A program made the translations under genes and the position numbers. Of a DNA stretch of 64,000 bases, positions 8,294 through 17,411 are shown piece after piece. Position 1 is the first letter of the stretch; every line of letters begins with the position of its first letter. The stretch is from Natrinema amylolyticus_A (GTDB lineage: Archaea; Halobacteriota; Halobacteria; Halobacteriales; Natrialbaceae): NCBI RefSeq assembly GCF_042678045.1, contig NZ_JBHUDI010000009.1:62001-126000 (forward strand), written 5' to 3'. The notes beneath the pieces are model-generated. The model searched no databases. It was not told the origin of the DNA and saw only the letters and a list, made by a program, of their open reading frames with translations.

Positions 8294-9541
8294 TTATTCG
8301 TACAGCGGGTTCTCGTCACACAGCGTCGCGACTTCGTCGCGGACCTCCTCGAGGACGCTGTCGTCCTCGGGGCTGTCGACGACGCGAGCGATCAGGTCGG
8401 CGACCGTCCGGCAGTCGTCCTCGTCGAAGCCACGCGTGGTCAGCGCCGGCGTGCCGGCGCGGATGCCGCTGGGGTTGAACGCCGAGCGCGTCTCGCCGGG
8501 TACCGTGTTCCCGTTGAGGACGATGCCGGCTTCCTCGAGCGCTTCTTCGGCGTCGCCGCCGCTCGTATCGGGGTGGCTCTCGCGGAGGTCGACGAGCACG
8601 AGGTGGTTGTCGGTGCCCTCCGAGACCAGCGAGAAGCCGTGTTCGGAGAGGCGCTCGCCGAGGGCCTTCGCGTTCGCGACCGTCTGCTCAGCGTATTCTT
8701 CGAATTCCGGCTCGAGGGCTTCCTTGAAGCCGACGGCCTTGCCGGCGACGTTGTGCATGAGCGGGCCGCCCTGCCCGCCGGGGAAGACGGCAGCGTCGAT
8801 ATCGTCGGCGTACTCCTCGTCGCACATGACGATGCCGCCCCGTCCCGAGCGAATCGTCTTGTGCGTGCTACCAGTGACGAAGTCGGCGATGCCGACCGGC
8901 GAGGGGTGGACGCCGGCGGCGACGAGACCCGTGATGTGAGCGATATCCGCGAGGTGGAGCGCGTCGACCGCGTCGGCGGCCTCCTGAATCCGTTCCCACT
9001 CGACCTCACGCGGGTACGCGGAGTATCCCGAGACGATGATGTCGGGATCGAACTCGGCCGCGTGCTCGGCGAGTCCGTCGTAGTCGAGATAGCCCGTCTC
9101 GGGGTCAACCTCGTACTGCTCGACCTCGTACAGTTGGCCCGTGAAGTTGGCTGGGTGGCCATGGCTGAGGTGGCCGCCGTGGGTCAGGTCCAGCGAGAGG
9201 ATCTTGTCGCCGGGCTCGAGCATCGCGAAGTAGACGGCCTGGTTGGCCTGCGTGCCCGAGTGGGGTTGGACGTTGACGTGTTCTGCACCGAACAGCTCCG
9301 TCGCGCGGTCGATCGCGAGCTGTTCGACCTCGTCGGCGTACTCACAGCCGCCGTAGTAGCGCTCGCCGGGGTACCCCTCGGCGTATTTGTTCGTCAGGGC
9401 GCTTCCCTGCGCGTCGAGGACGGCCTCGCTGACGTGGTTCTCGCTGGCGATCATCTGCAACGTCTCTCGCTGGCGCTGTACCTCGCCCTCGAGGGCGTCG
9501 GCGACGGCGGGATCGACGTCCCGTACCTTGTCGTGGTCCAT
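8294..9541 (-). CDS. glyA: Serine hydroxymethyltransferase
   Basis: PLP enzyme converting serine and a tetrahydrofolate (or tetrahydropterin) carrier to glycine and the methylene carrier; it feeds FolD. 415 residues from ATG at 9541. Motifs are ASENHVSEAVL, YGGCEYADEVE, TTHGGHLSHG-like LTHGGHLSHG, and TGSTHKTIRSGRGG containing the PLP lysine. A longer reading from TTG at 9589 is rejected, because a TATAAG (9566-9571) is centred 27 bases before the ATG, the leaderless arrangement. Confidence 0.95.
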   Translation of the reverse strand: MDHDKVRDVDPAVADALEGEVQRQRETLQMIASENHVSEAVLDAQGSALTNKYAEGYPGERYYGGCEYADEVEQLAIDRATELFGAEHVNVQPHSGTQANQAVYFAMLEPGDKILSLDLTHGGHLSHGHPANFTGQLYEVEQYEVDPETGYLDYDGLAEHAAEFDPDIIVSGYSAYPREVEWERIQEAADAVDALHLADIAHITGLVAAGVHPSPVGIADFVTGSTHKTIRSGRGGIVMCDEEYADDIDAAVFPGGQGGPLMHNVAGKAVGFKEALEPEFEEYAEQTVANAKALGERLSEHGFSLVSEGTDNHLVLVDLRESHPDTSGGDAEEALEEAGIVLNGNTVPGETRSAFNPSGIRAGTPALTTRGFDEDDCRTVADLIARVVDSPEDDSVLEEVRDEVATLCDENPLYE

Positions 9542-9565
9542 ATCCGAATTGCGGTCTGGCGGCTG

Positions 9566-9571
9566 TATAAG
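9566..9571 (-). promoter_or_regulatory. TATA box of glyA
   Basis: CTTATA on the minus strand, about 27 bases before the glyA ATG; it supports a leaderless transcript. Confidence 0.55.
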
Positions 9572-9824
9572 TGTACCCTTCCGGGGCAAGTTGCGCCACT
9601 ACCGGGTCGGTGACATCACGACGAGGCCTGTCCGTCGGCTCCGGTTGTCGGCGACAGCCATCGCCACTCGAGTGGGGCGCACGGATCGTCGTCGGCCCCG
9701 CTGAGACGCAGACGGCGACGGGCGTTCGAGTCTGGTCGACGTGTGGACCGGTCCCGCTGACGGACTTATATACTCATAACAACCCGATACAACTAACTTA
9801 TCCGAGTGACATTCAGCTAACCAA

Positions 9825-11976
9825 ATGATTGGGTGGGAGGTAGACGGCGACGTCCTCCACGTCACCGACGCTGATAACGCCGAGTTGACGGTCGAGGGGG
9901 CTGATAGCGTCGTCGATAGCGCTAGGGCCGACATCCCGCGTCCCGTTGACGGGACAGTCGCCGTGAGGACTACTGAGCTCCGTTTCCCGCACGCGGTCGT
10001 GTATGCGTTCTCACTACGTTCCGATGACCACCGCGAACTCGATCCCGGCGGCGAACCCCTGTCACTGCCGCCCGGCGAGTACGTCGTCGACGTCGATACC
10101 GAGATCAAGTCCTACCTCCGGTTTTCCGGCGCGGCGACGATCAAACGGACGGCTGATTACGAGGAAGTCGTCGTTTCCTTTCCGACGCGAACGCGCGTCG
10201 TCCTCGGTCTTCGGTGTCGACACGAGTTCCCCGCCGGAACGATTACCGTCCCCGACCGCCCGTCGGCNNNNNNNNNNNNNNNACGCCATCACACACATGG
10301 CCGCCTCACACAAGACGGCCGGCCCCGATCGCTCGTATCCCACGCTCCGAGGCCATCCCGCCCTGCTCGAACACGGCGACTCCCTCGAGATCGACGACTG
10401 CATCCGATCTGCGACCCCTGACCACGGAATCGAACTCGTCGTCCCGCCCGACTACGAGTCGCTGTTGGTCACCGCGCCGCTTGCCTACTACCTGCAGGCG
10501 ACGGTCCGGACGATCGACGACTGCCGTCGCACCGCTGCCAGTTCGGACCCGGGCCGTCCGCGGCTCCGACTCGTCGACCGCGGGACCGACGTGATACTCT
10601 CGCCGATGCCCGAGTTAGAGCGCGACGTGGGACGACTGCTCCGAAAGACGTTCTTCCTCGACTGCCTCGTCCGTAACGCCGGCCCTTACGGGACGACCCT
10701 CGCCGAATGCAGCCTGCTCGAGCATCTCGAACTCGACGCCGACACGCTGTACGACGCCTCACCGCAAGATCGGCTCGCGGCCTATCTCGACGTGTCCTTC
10801 GCGGCCATCAAACACCGGCTCCCCGAGTGGCATCTCTCGACGTACGTCACACCCGAGTACGACAGCGTCGAAACGCTGCCGTTCCTGCTCGACCGACTGA
10901 GCATGATCTACACCCCCCGCAGCTCCGAACTCGAGGGACGGGAACTGGTCGAACGCTCGCTCGAGGATTTCTATCGTGGCGATTTCGGGGGCGACTGGAC
11001 CGACCAGTTGGACGCGCCAGCCACGGTCAGGGCCGCTACCGGGCAGGTCGCCTCGGTCGACATCGTCAAACCCGACCTCCGGAGCGGCCGCGCCCACGGC
11101 TGGCTGGCCGACGGCGTCCCGATCGACGTCTTCAAGGCCGCGCCCGAGGCCTACGACAACCGTCTCGACTACCTCGAGCGAGCGAGCGACGGAATCTCGA
11201 TCTGTGTCGTCCTCAACGATCCGGAGATGGCCGGTGAACACGACCGCGTCGCCGAGATCTACCGTCAGCGCTCCGAGGAACTGACGATCGACCTCGCCGT
11301 CGAGGAATCGCTCGAGACGGCCGCCCTCGCCCGCGTCTTCGAGGACGATCACGACTTCGTCCACTACATCGGGCACTGCGAAACCGGCGGACTGTGCTGT
11401 CCGGACGGCACGCTCGCAGCCTCGAGTCTCGACCGCTGTGCCGTCCAGACCTTTTTCCTCAACGCCTGTGGCTCGTTCTACGAGGGGCGGCAGCTAATCG
11501 AGAAGGGCAGCGTCGCTGGTGCAGTAACGTTTACGAAGGTGTTGAACGACCACGCGATCAAGGTCGGCTCGACGTTCGCCAAACTGCTGGTCCACGGCTT
11601 CAGCATCGAACGGGCGATGGATCTCGCTCGCCGGCGTATCATGATGGGCAAAGACTACGCCGTCGTCGGCGATGGAACGCATTCACTCACGCAGGGCGAT
11701 CAACCGCCGACCACCGCGACGCTCGAGCAGCACGAAGTCGACGACTCTGAGAAGCGGTATCTCCTGTGTCTCGACTGTTACTCGACGCGAGCGGCTGGTG
11801 CGTACTACTTCCCTCACACCGAGACCAACGAGTACGCCTATCTCTGCGGGAACGACTCGACGTTTACGCTGACACGATCGGAACTGGTGACGATGCTCAA
11901 AGAGACGGACGCAGCTGTGATCTACGACGGAGACGTGTATTGGTCGGACGCACTCTGGCCTCGGTTCGATCGGTAA
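9825..11976 (+). CDS. CHAT-domain-like (caspase-fold) protein, split by assembly gap
   Basis: Protein of about 710 residues whose frame changes across the N run at 10268-10282. The N-terminal 147 residues (ATG at 9825) and the downstream part read as one gene if the missing length is 2 modulo 3. The C-terminal 200 residues look like a CHAT peptidase domain: VHYIGHCE with the putative catalytic His (codon 11374), a FFLNACGSFYEG strand with the putative nucleophile Cys (codon 11467), and downstream AVTFTKVLNDHAIKVGSTFAKLL, corresponding to the CHAT 'a-G-A-x-x-V' strand. The N-terminal part is beta-rich and unrecognised. Haloarchaeal homologues are usually hypothetical. The next gene is a TbsP-like regulator. 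Protease activity is inference. Confidence 0.7.
10268..10282. other. Assembly gap (15 N) inside the CHAT-like gene
   Basis: The reading frame before the gap is 0 modulo 3 and after it is 1 modulo 3, so 15 is a placeholder. The true length should be 2 modulo 3 if nothing else is wrong. Confidence 0.85.
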
Positions 11977-12371
11977 TCTATGGACCGCCGTACGTGCTGA
12001 CCCGTTCTGTTCGCACAGTGTTGCGTGACGATCGAGTGTGGTCCGGCTCGAGCCGTCCCCCAACGGTGACCGCTCGAACGACCCACCACAGTCGGTGCTG
12101 TCGAACACACATACGATAGCAGAGTAACACGTTTGTTGCTTATAGTTATTGGTATTGGTAGCGAAAACCGGTCCTCGGCCGATCTATTACCAATACCCGT
12201 TTCCAATTGTATCTCTATCAACTCACATGTGTGTAAGAGATAGCGGCATTTCGTCGGCGAACCAACGGGTTTGCGGACAAAAATTACCGGTTCAAACGAG
12301 ATACGAGAAGTTCTGCTGTGCGAACGGCCGCCAAAATTAAGTACTGATACCTCAATTACTTCTGTATAGGC
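11977..12371. other. Intergenic region upstream of tbsP with long inverted repeat
   Basis: 395 bases without a gene and AT-rich in its second half. GGTATTGGTA (12151-12160) and TACCAATACC (12188-12197) form perfect arms around a 27-base loop. A TTAA at about 12338 is the likely promoter element of the following gene. Confidence 0.5.
12151..12197. promoter_or_regulatory. 10-bp inverted repeat, 27-base loop, upstream of tbsP
   Basis: The arms GGTATTGGTA and TACCAATACC are exact inverted copies. They lie 175-221 bases before the TbsP-like start and 175 bases after the CHAT-like gene. This could be an RNA hairpin or a paired operator. Confidence 0.4.
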
Positions 12372-13190
12372 ATGACCTCGAATTTACTCAATCATCAGAT
12401 TGACGATATTCTCGAATCCGTCCTCGAGGATGCAAGCGGTGATATCTTCATGGTAAATCCGTCTCACGACGCCATCGAAGAGTTCGTCTCCGTCGCCACC
12501 GGGTTCGACGGTGACCTGCCGTCGGTGCACATGCTCGCCGACGAGCGAACACTGAAGGATATCATGGACGATTTCATCGTCGCCTCGAACGCAGCAGACC
12601 TCATCAGCGAGGGCGCACTCGCCCTGCGAACGCTCGAAGAAGCCCCCGAAAACTCGCTTTTGATCACCGAGGACCGCGTCGTCGCCGTCGTCCACGCCGG
12701 CGACCGCGTCGGCGGCCTCGTCACCGACGACCAGGATTTCGTCGCGGATACCTACGCGACCTACGAGGACCGCTGGGCCGACGCGTCCGAATTTAACCTT
12801 CGGACGCCGCCGATCACCGACGTCCGTGAAACGCTCGCCGACGAGATCAGTCCCGAAGCCGAAGGCGACTTCACTGCGATTCTCGACTCGCTCGAGACCG
12901 CCCGCGGCGACGGTGATGGCTTAGACGAGGTCACTATCTCCCTGCTCGTCGCTGCCAAAAACGAGGCGCTGCTCTACGACATCAGCAAGTGGGGCGAGGA
13001 CGTCGGCATCGCCTCCAAGGCGACCTTCTCCCGGACGAAAACCAAACTCGAAGACATGGGCCTGATCGACACCGAGAAGGTCCCGATCGACGTCGGCCGC
13101 CCGCGGCTCCGGCTCAAGATCGGCGACGACCGCCTCAAAGAAGCTGATAACGGCCAGCTCGCGACGGTGGCCCAATCGATTCTCAACTAA
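12372..13190 (+). CDS. tbsP: TbsP-like transcriptional regulator (DUF5821)
   Basis: 272-residue protein. The N-terminal part (MTSNLLNHQIDDILESV) and the whole length agree with haloarchaeal DUF5821 proteins named TbsP, a regulator acting with TrmB on glycolytic/gluconeogenic genes in Haloferax (from memory of the family). Residues about 190-245 form a winged helix: EALLYDISKWGEDVGIASKATFSRTKTKLEDMGLIDTEK followed by the wing VDVGRPRLRLKI-like strand. The N-terminal alpha/beta part resembles the receiver-like half of HalX/OrfT proteins. It is preceded by a 395-base promoter region. Confidence 0.75.
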   Translation: MTSNLLNHQIDDILESVLEDASGDIFMVNPSHDAIEEFVSVATGFDGDLPSVHMLADERTLKDIMDDFIVASNAADLISEGALALRTLEEAPENSLLITEDRVVAVVHAGDRVGGLVTDDQDFVADTYATYEDRWADASEFNLRTPPITDVRETLADEISPEAEGDFTAILDSLETARGDGDGLDEVTISLLVAAKNEALLYDISKWGEDVGIASKATFSRTKTKLEDMGLIDTEKVPIDVGRPRLRLKIGDDRLKEADNGQLATVAQSILN

Positions 13191-13206
13191 CGAACTTTTG
13201 CGCTGC

Positions 13207-13433
13207 GTGCGGTCGCGATGCGACCGCACTCGGCAAAATCTCGAGAGAGCGAAGCTCTCTCGGACCTCGCGGGATCGAAGATCTCGCTCAGCCTCGATGA
13301 AAAGCACTCCTCCCTCCCCTGACTCGCGGCTGCGCNNNNNNNNNNNNNNNNNNNNNNNNNNNNNNNNNNNNNNNNNNNNNNNNNNNNNNNNATAAAAGCA
13401 CTCCTCCTTCCGTTCCGACCCGCTACGCGGGTC
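13207..13433. repeat. Tandem 3-nt-loop hairpins flanking an unresolved repeat
   Basis: The stems are GTGCGGTCGC/GCGACCGCAC (13207-13229, loop GAT), CGAGAGAGC/GCTCTCTCG (13242-13262, loop GAA), GCGGGATC/GATCTCGC with one mismatch (13269-13287, loop GAA) and GACCCGC/GCGGGTC (13417-13433, loop TAC). AAAAGCACTCCTCC occurs at 13300-13313 and again at 13394-13407 on the two sides of the N run. Confidence 0.6.
13336..13391. other. Assembly gap (56 N) between direct repeats
   Basis: An N run bounded by two copies of a 14-base direct repeat and by hairpins, so it is probably an unresolved short repeat array. Confidence 0.8.
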
Positions 13434-13631
13434 TCCACATCAGTCGTCGGCCCGCTCGCTCACCCTTCGGGTTCGCTCGCGGTGAGGTCGGGTAACGGCC
13501 TGCCCTCCCCCGGGTCGCGCGTCCTCGCATTCACTCGGACACGCTCCCGGCCACGACGTTCTGTATTCGGCTGCTCGTTTGCGCTACTGCATGGCGCAAA
13601 CCCCAAGTCGACCCCGTGAGACGGTTCGAGT

Positions 13632-14336
13632 ATGTACGAGGCCGTCCACGCCTACCCCGACGGACAGAGCACGGTCGCCAGGCTCGCGAAAACGGCGGCC
13701 GACTACGGCTTCGAGGGCGTGGTCGTGCGCAATCATTCCGACGCTCGAGCCGAGTACGATCCCGAGCGAATCCGCGACGAGTACGGGATCGACGTCGTCG
13801 AGGGTGTCGAGATTCGGGCCGACGATCGACAGCAGGCCAGCGGTGCCGTCGGCAACTATCGGACGTCCGAGACGATCGTCGCGGTCCACGGTGGGACGAA
13901 CGCCATGAACCGGTTTGCGGTCGAACAGGCGAAAGTCGACGTGCTCGCCCACCCGATGGCCGGCGACGGCGACATCAATCACGTCCTCGTGAAAGCCGCC
14001 GTCGAGAACGGCGTCCGCCTCGAGTTCGACCTCTCGGGTGTCCTTCGGGAAAGCGGTGGGCGTCGGGTCCGAACCCTCCAGTCGTTGCGGAAGCTCCGAG
14101 AGATCGTCGAGCACTACGACGCGCCCTACGTCGTCAGCGCCGAGCCGACCTCGCATCTCGAGGTGCGAGCCCCCCGAGAACTCACGGCCCTCGGCGAGGA
14201 GATCGGCGTTACGCGAGCGTTCATCGAAGACGGGCTGGCGGAGTGGGGACGGCTGGCCGAGCGAAACCGCCACGTCCACTCCGAGTCGTTCATTGAGCCG
14301 GGCGTCGAACGGGGTAGATATGAAGAAGAGTCTTGA
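13632..14336 (+). CDS. rnp3: RNase P protein component 3 (Rpp30)
   Basis: Protein subunit of the archaeal RNase P ribonucleoprotein that trims the 5' leader of pre-tRNA. The 234 residues match the Rpp30 TIM-barrel: MYEAVHAYPDG start, GFEGVVVRNHSD, GVEIRADDRQQ, VDVLAHPMAGDGDINHVL, LEFDLSGVLRESGGRRVR and YVVSAEPTSHLEVRAPRE. It opens a tight block (methyltransferase, rnp2, psmA) matching the conserved archaeal RNase P/proteasome superoperon, and its 3' end overlaps the next gene by 17 bases. Confidence 0.93.
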   Translation: MYEAVHAYPDGQSTVARLAKTAADYGFEGVVVRNHSDARAEYDPERIRDEYGIDVVEGVEIRADDRQQASGAVGNYRTSETIVAVHGGTNAMNRFAVEQAKVDVLAHPMAGDGDINHVLVKAAVENGVRLEFDLSGVLRESGGRRVRTLQSLRKLREIVEHYDAPYVVSAEPTSHLEVRAPRELTALGEEIGVTRAFIEDGLAEWGRLAERNRHVHSESFIEPGVERGRYEEES

Positions 14337-14952
14337 GGAACACGCCGCTCGGTTCGACGAGAAAGCCGGCGCGTACGACGACTCGAAATCCGAGGAGTAC
14401 CACGCCTGTGCGAACCTCGTCGTCGAACACGCCGCAGCCGAGCCCGACGACACCGTCCTCGATCTCGGCACCGGGACCGGTGCGATCGCGCTCGCACTCG
14501 CCCCCGATGCCGCGCGCGTCGTCGGCCGCGATATCAGCGAGGGGATGCTCGAGCAAGCCCGGCAGAAGGCCGACGAGGCGAGCCTCGAGAACGTCGAGTT
14601 CGGCCACGGCACGTTCCGAGAACCGGACTACGAGGGGCCGGTCGACATAGTCACCACGAACTTCGCGTTCCACCACCTCTCGGACGACGAAAAACGCGAG
14701 GCGATCGACGTCATCGCCGCCCTCGAGCCCCGGAAATTCGTCCTCGGCGACGTGATGTTCTTCGGCGATCCCGACCCCGACGACCCCTTCTATACACCCG
14801 CCGTCGACGATCCGGCGACCGTCGGCACCCTCGCTGACGCTCTTACCGACGCGGGCTTCTCGCTGACGGCGGTCGAACGCGTCCACGACCAGGTGGGCGT
14901 GCTGGTCGCCGAACGGAATCCGACTGGCAGCGACGTGGCAGCCGACGAATGA
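14320..14952 (+). CDS. SAM-dependent class I methyltransferase
   Basis: 210-residue Rossmann-fold methyltransferase. Motif I VLDLGTGTGAIALAL is at residues 46-60; the ribose-binding acidic residue lies in VVGRDISEGMLEQA; motif IV is DIVTTNFAFHHLSDDEKR. The substrate is unknown. The start ATG at 14320 overlaps rnp3 by 17 bases, and the stop overlaps the rnp2 start (ATGA), so it is translationally coupled between two RNase P protein genes. That position suggests a role in RNA or translation, which is inference from context only. Confidence 0.85.
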   Translation: MKKSLEEHAARFDEKAGAYDDSKSEEYHACANLVVEHAAAEPDDTVLDLGTGTGAIALALAPDAARVVGRDISEGMLEQARQKADEASLENVEFGHGTFREPDYEGPVDIVTTNFAFHHLSDDEKREAIDVIAALEPRKFVLGDVMFFGDPDPDDPFYTPAVDDPATVGTLADALTDAGFSLTAVERVHDQVGVLVAERNPTGSDVAADE

Positions 14953-15434
14953 AACACCTCCCGAAACACCTCCGGCCGCGCTGGCGCTATCTCGCCATCG
15001 AACTCGAGACCTGGCCGGACGAGCGGATCGGCAGGCGATCGTTCCAGCGCGAACTCTGGTATGCAGGCCAGAATCTGCTGGGCGATCCGGGTAGCGCCGA
15101 CGCCGATCTCACAGTCATGCGGTTTTCCTTCGACGACGGAACGGGCGAAGCGATCGTCAGAGTCCGCCGCGGCGAGACAGAGCCTGCCCGCGCGGCACTC
15201 GCGTGTATCGACGAGATCGATAGTGCTCCCGTCGGCGTTCGCGTCCGGGGTATCAGTGGCACGATCCGTGCCGCTGAAGAAAACTATTTACGGCGACGCG
15301 GGCAAGATTCCGAAGAGAGAAACGTCGTGTTCGGGAACGAGGAGCGAGTCGCCGTCCTGCGGGACAGCGTTGGTGACGTTCGACTCGATGAGGCGTTCGC
15401 GGGCGCGACAGACCTCGATTACGATTTAGCGTGA
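14949..15434 (+). CDS. rnp2: RNase P protein component 2 (Pop5)
   Basis: Pop5-type RNase P subunit, partner of Rpp30 in the catalytic-domain heterotetramer. 161 residues, longer than many archaeal Pop5 proteins because of an acidic C-terminal tail. Signatures are MKHLPKHLRPRWRYLAIELE, a central ferredoxin-like fold with AIVRVRRGETEPARAALACI, and VRVRGISGTIRAAEENYLRR. It overlaps the methyltransferase by four bases and is followed after four bases by psmA. Confidence 0.93.
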   Translation: MKHLPKHLRPRWRYLAIELETWPDERIGRRSFQRELWYAGQNLLGDPGSADADLTVMRFSFDDGTGEAIVRVRRGETEPARAALACIDEIDSAPVGVRVRGISGTIRAAEENYLRRRGQDSEERNVVFGNEERVAVLRDSVGDVRLDEAFAGATDLDYDLA

Positions 15435-15438
15435 TACT

Positions 15439-16194
15439 ATGCAGGGACAAGCCCAACAGCAGGCGTACGACCGTGGCATCACGATCTTCTCGCCCGACGG
15501 CCGACTCTACCAGGTCGAGTACGCTCGCGAGGCGGTCAAGCGAGGAACAGCCAGTATCGGCGTTCGAACGAACGACGGCGTCGTGCTGGCCGTCGACAAA
15601 CGAGTCCCCTCCCCGCTGCTCGAGGACTCGAGCGTCGAGAAGATTCACAAGGCAGACGACCACGTCGGCATCGCCAGCGCGGGCCACGTCGCCGACGCCC
15701 GTCAGCTGATCGACTTCGCCCGCCGCCAGGCGCAGGTCAACCAGCTGCGCTACGGCGAACCGATCGGCGTCGAGACGCTAACCAAGGAGGTCACTGATCA
15801 CATCCAGCAGTACACGCAGGTCGGCGGTGCCCGACCGTTCGGCGTCGCGCTGATCGTCGGCGGCATCGACAACGGCGAACCGCGGCTGTTCGAGACCGAC
15901 CCCTCGGGGACCCCCTACGAATGGAAGGCGCTGGCCGTCGGTGCCGACCGCGGCGAACTCCAGAACTACCTCGAGGAGAACTACGACGACGAGGCCGACC
16001 TCGATGGTGGCATCCAACTCGCACTCGACGCGCTCGCGTCGGTCAACGATGGCTCCCTGCTTCCCAACGAAGTGGGGCTGGCGACCGTCGACGTCGAAAC
16101 CGAGACCTTCGAACAGTTCGACAAAGATCGGATCGAGGGCTACCTCGAGGAGAACGACCTCCTCGACACCGGCGAGGACGCGACCGACGAGTAA
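15439..16194 (+). CDS. psmA: Proteasome alpha subunit
   Basis: Outer-ring subunit of the 20S proteasome, cytosolic, gating substrate entry. 251 residues. It has the alpha-type N-terminal segment (QQQAYDRGITIFSPDGRLYQVEYAREAVKRG, the gate and H0 helix), then GTASIGVRTNDGVVLAVDKR, and a very acidic tail ending TGEDATDE. It lacks the N-terminal threonine nucleophile, as expected for alpha rather than beta. It is co-transcribed with rnp2 (gap of four bases). Confidence 0.96.
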   Translation: MQGQAQQQAYDRGITIFSPDGRLYQVEYAREAVKRGTASIGVRTNDGVVLAVDKRVPSPLLEDSSVEKIHKADDHVGIASAGHVADARQLIDFARRQAQVNQLRYGEPIGVETLTKEVTDHIQQYTQVGGARPFGVALIVGGIDNGEPRLFETDPSGTPYEWKALAVGADRGELQNYLEENYDDEADLDGGIQLALDALASVNDGSLLPNEVGLATVDVETETFEQFDKDRIEGYLEENDLLDTGEDATDE

Positions 16195-16319
16195 CCCCGC
16201 CTGATCCGTTTTCACGTTCGCTCACTGCTTCTCGAGTCGTCCGTCTCTCGTTTTCGCCGCGCCGCCGTCGTCTCGGCCGTGCGTCCGCATCGACAGCGGT
16301 CAGTCGTCGGGAAACACTC

Positions 16320-16326
16320 TTTAAAT
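16320..16326 (+). promoter_or_regulatory. TATA box of the SBDS gene
   Basis: TTTAAAT centred about 24 bases before the ATG at 16347, indicating a separate, near-leaderless promoter after psmA. Confidence 0.5.
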
Positions 16327-16346
16327 TGGCGCAGGAATCATGAGGT

Positions 16347-17072
16347 ATGATTTCGCTCGACGAGGCGGTGACGGCGCGACTCGAGTCACACGGGGCGCGC
16401 TTCGAAGTGCTCGTAGACCCGGATGCAGCGCTGGCGATCAAACGCGACGAGTTCGAGGGCGACTTAGAGGACGTCATCGCGGCCGAGGACGTCTTCGAAA
16501 ACGCCTCTCGTGGGGATCGACCGGCCGAGAGCGATCTCGAGAAGGTCTTCGATACGACGGATCCACTCGAGATCATCCCCGAGGTGATCAAGCAGGGAGA
16601 GATCCAGATTACGGCAGATCAGCGCCGCGAAATGCAAGAGCAAAAGCGCAAGCAGTTGATCGACACGATCACGCGCAACGCGGTCAACCCGCAGATGGAC
16701 AACGCGCCTCACCCACCCGAACGGATCGAGAACGCCCTCGAGGAGGCTGGCTTCACCGTCGATCCGATGGAGCCGGTTCAGGCGCAGGTCGACGACGCCC
16801 TCGACGCGCTCCGTCCGGTCATTCCGATCCGGTTCGAAGAGGTCACTGTTGCGGTGCAGGTACCGGCCGACTACGCCGGCAGCGCACAGGCCCAGATCCG
16901 GCAGTTCGGCGAGTTAGAGCGCGAGGAGTGGCAAAACGACGGCTCGTGGATCGGCGTGCTGACGTTCCCGGCGGGACTGCAAAACGAGTTCTACAACGAG
17001 GTCAACGAATACACCAGCGGCGAAGCCGAAACGGAGATCATCAAGGACAAAGACGATCTGAAGACGCGATAG
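16347..17072 (+). CDS. Ribosome maturation factor SBDS
   Basis: Archaeal orthologue of the Shwachman-Bodian-Diamond protein, which helps release the anti-association factor aIF6 from the large ribosomal subunit. 241 residues give the three-domain layout: an N-terminal FYSH domain (ARFEVLVDPDAALAIKRDEF, EDVFENASRGDRP), a helical domain (RREMQEQKRKQLIDTITRNAVNPQ, HPPERIENALEEAGF) and a C-terminal ferredoxin-like domain (RPVIPIRFEEVTVAVQVPADYAG). It follows psmA by 152 bases with its own TATA box, extending the RNase P/proteasome block. Confidence 0.95.
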   Translation: MISLDEAVTARLESHGARFEVLVDPDAALAIKRDEFEGDLEDVIAAEDVFENASRGDRPAESDLEKVFDTTDPLEIIPEVIKQGEIQITADQRREMQEQKRKQLIDTITRNAVNPQMDNAPHPPERIENALEEAGFTVDPMEPVQAQVDDALDALRPVIPIRFEEVTVAVQVPADYAGSAQAQIRQFGELEREEWQNDGSWIGVLTFPAGLQNEFYNEVNEYTSGEAETEIIKDKDDLKTR

Positions 17073-17090
17073 CGGGCTGGCCTGCAATCG

Positions 17091-17411
17091 CTACCCTCGT
17101 TTGAAGCCGATCAGGAAGCCACTGGTAAAGCCCGCGCCGATCGACAGCGTCGAGACGAGCGACTGAATCCACGGGGTATTCGCTGCGTGCTGAGCGTGGT
17201 CCTGCGTTCGGAGAAGCCCAGCCGAGAGACGGCTCCAGTCCACCGTGATGATGCCCTGGGACTCGAGATAGCGAAAGACCATCAGCTGGACGCCGACCAT
17301 GACCGCGAGCAGCTTCGCGATCTTTTTGGCAGCAAAGCCGATGAGACCGCCGATAACGGCACCGCCCCCGAACTCGAGGCCGAGTGCGGTCGGATCGAGG
17401 TCGATCATCAT
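17091..17411 (-). CDS. FUN14 domain membrane protein
   Basis: 106-residue membrane protein of the FUN14 family (known in mitochondria as FUNDC1; role in archaea unknown). Family features are LEFGGGAVIGGLIGFAAKKIAKL (glycine-rich first helix), VGVQLMVFRYLESQGIITVDW, and a C-terminal helix GAGFTSGFLIGFKRG. The start is one of two adjacent ATG codons (17411 or 17408); the in-frame extension upstream is Arg/Pro-rich and unlikely. It converges on SBDS, 18 bases apart. Confidence 0.85.
   Translation of the reverse strand: MMIDLDPTALGLEFGGGAVIGGLIGFAAKKIAKLLAVMVGVQLMVFRYLESQGIITVDWSRLSAGLLRTQDHAQHAANTPWIQSLVSTLSIGAGFTSGFLIGFKRG

Larger units (their letters stand above)
13191..13631. other. Hairpin-rich intergenic region interrupted by a gap
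   Basis: 441 bases between tbsP and rnp3 with no gene. They contain tandem short-loop hairpins, two copies of AAAAGCACTCCTCC and a 56-N assembly gap. The rnp3 promoter must lie in the last 150 bases, but I see no clear TATA box. Confidence 0.55.

Noticed and set aside
13207..13433. Possible CRISPR array
   Set aside because: The repeats are hairpins of different sequence, not a constant repeat with regular spacers.
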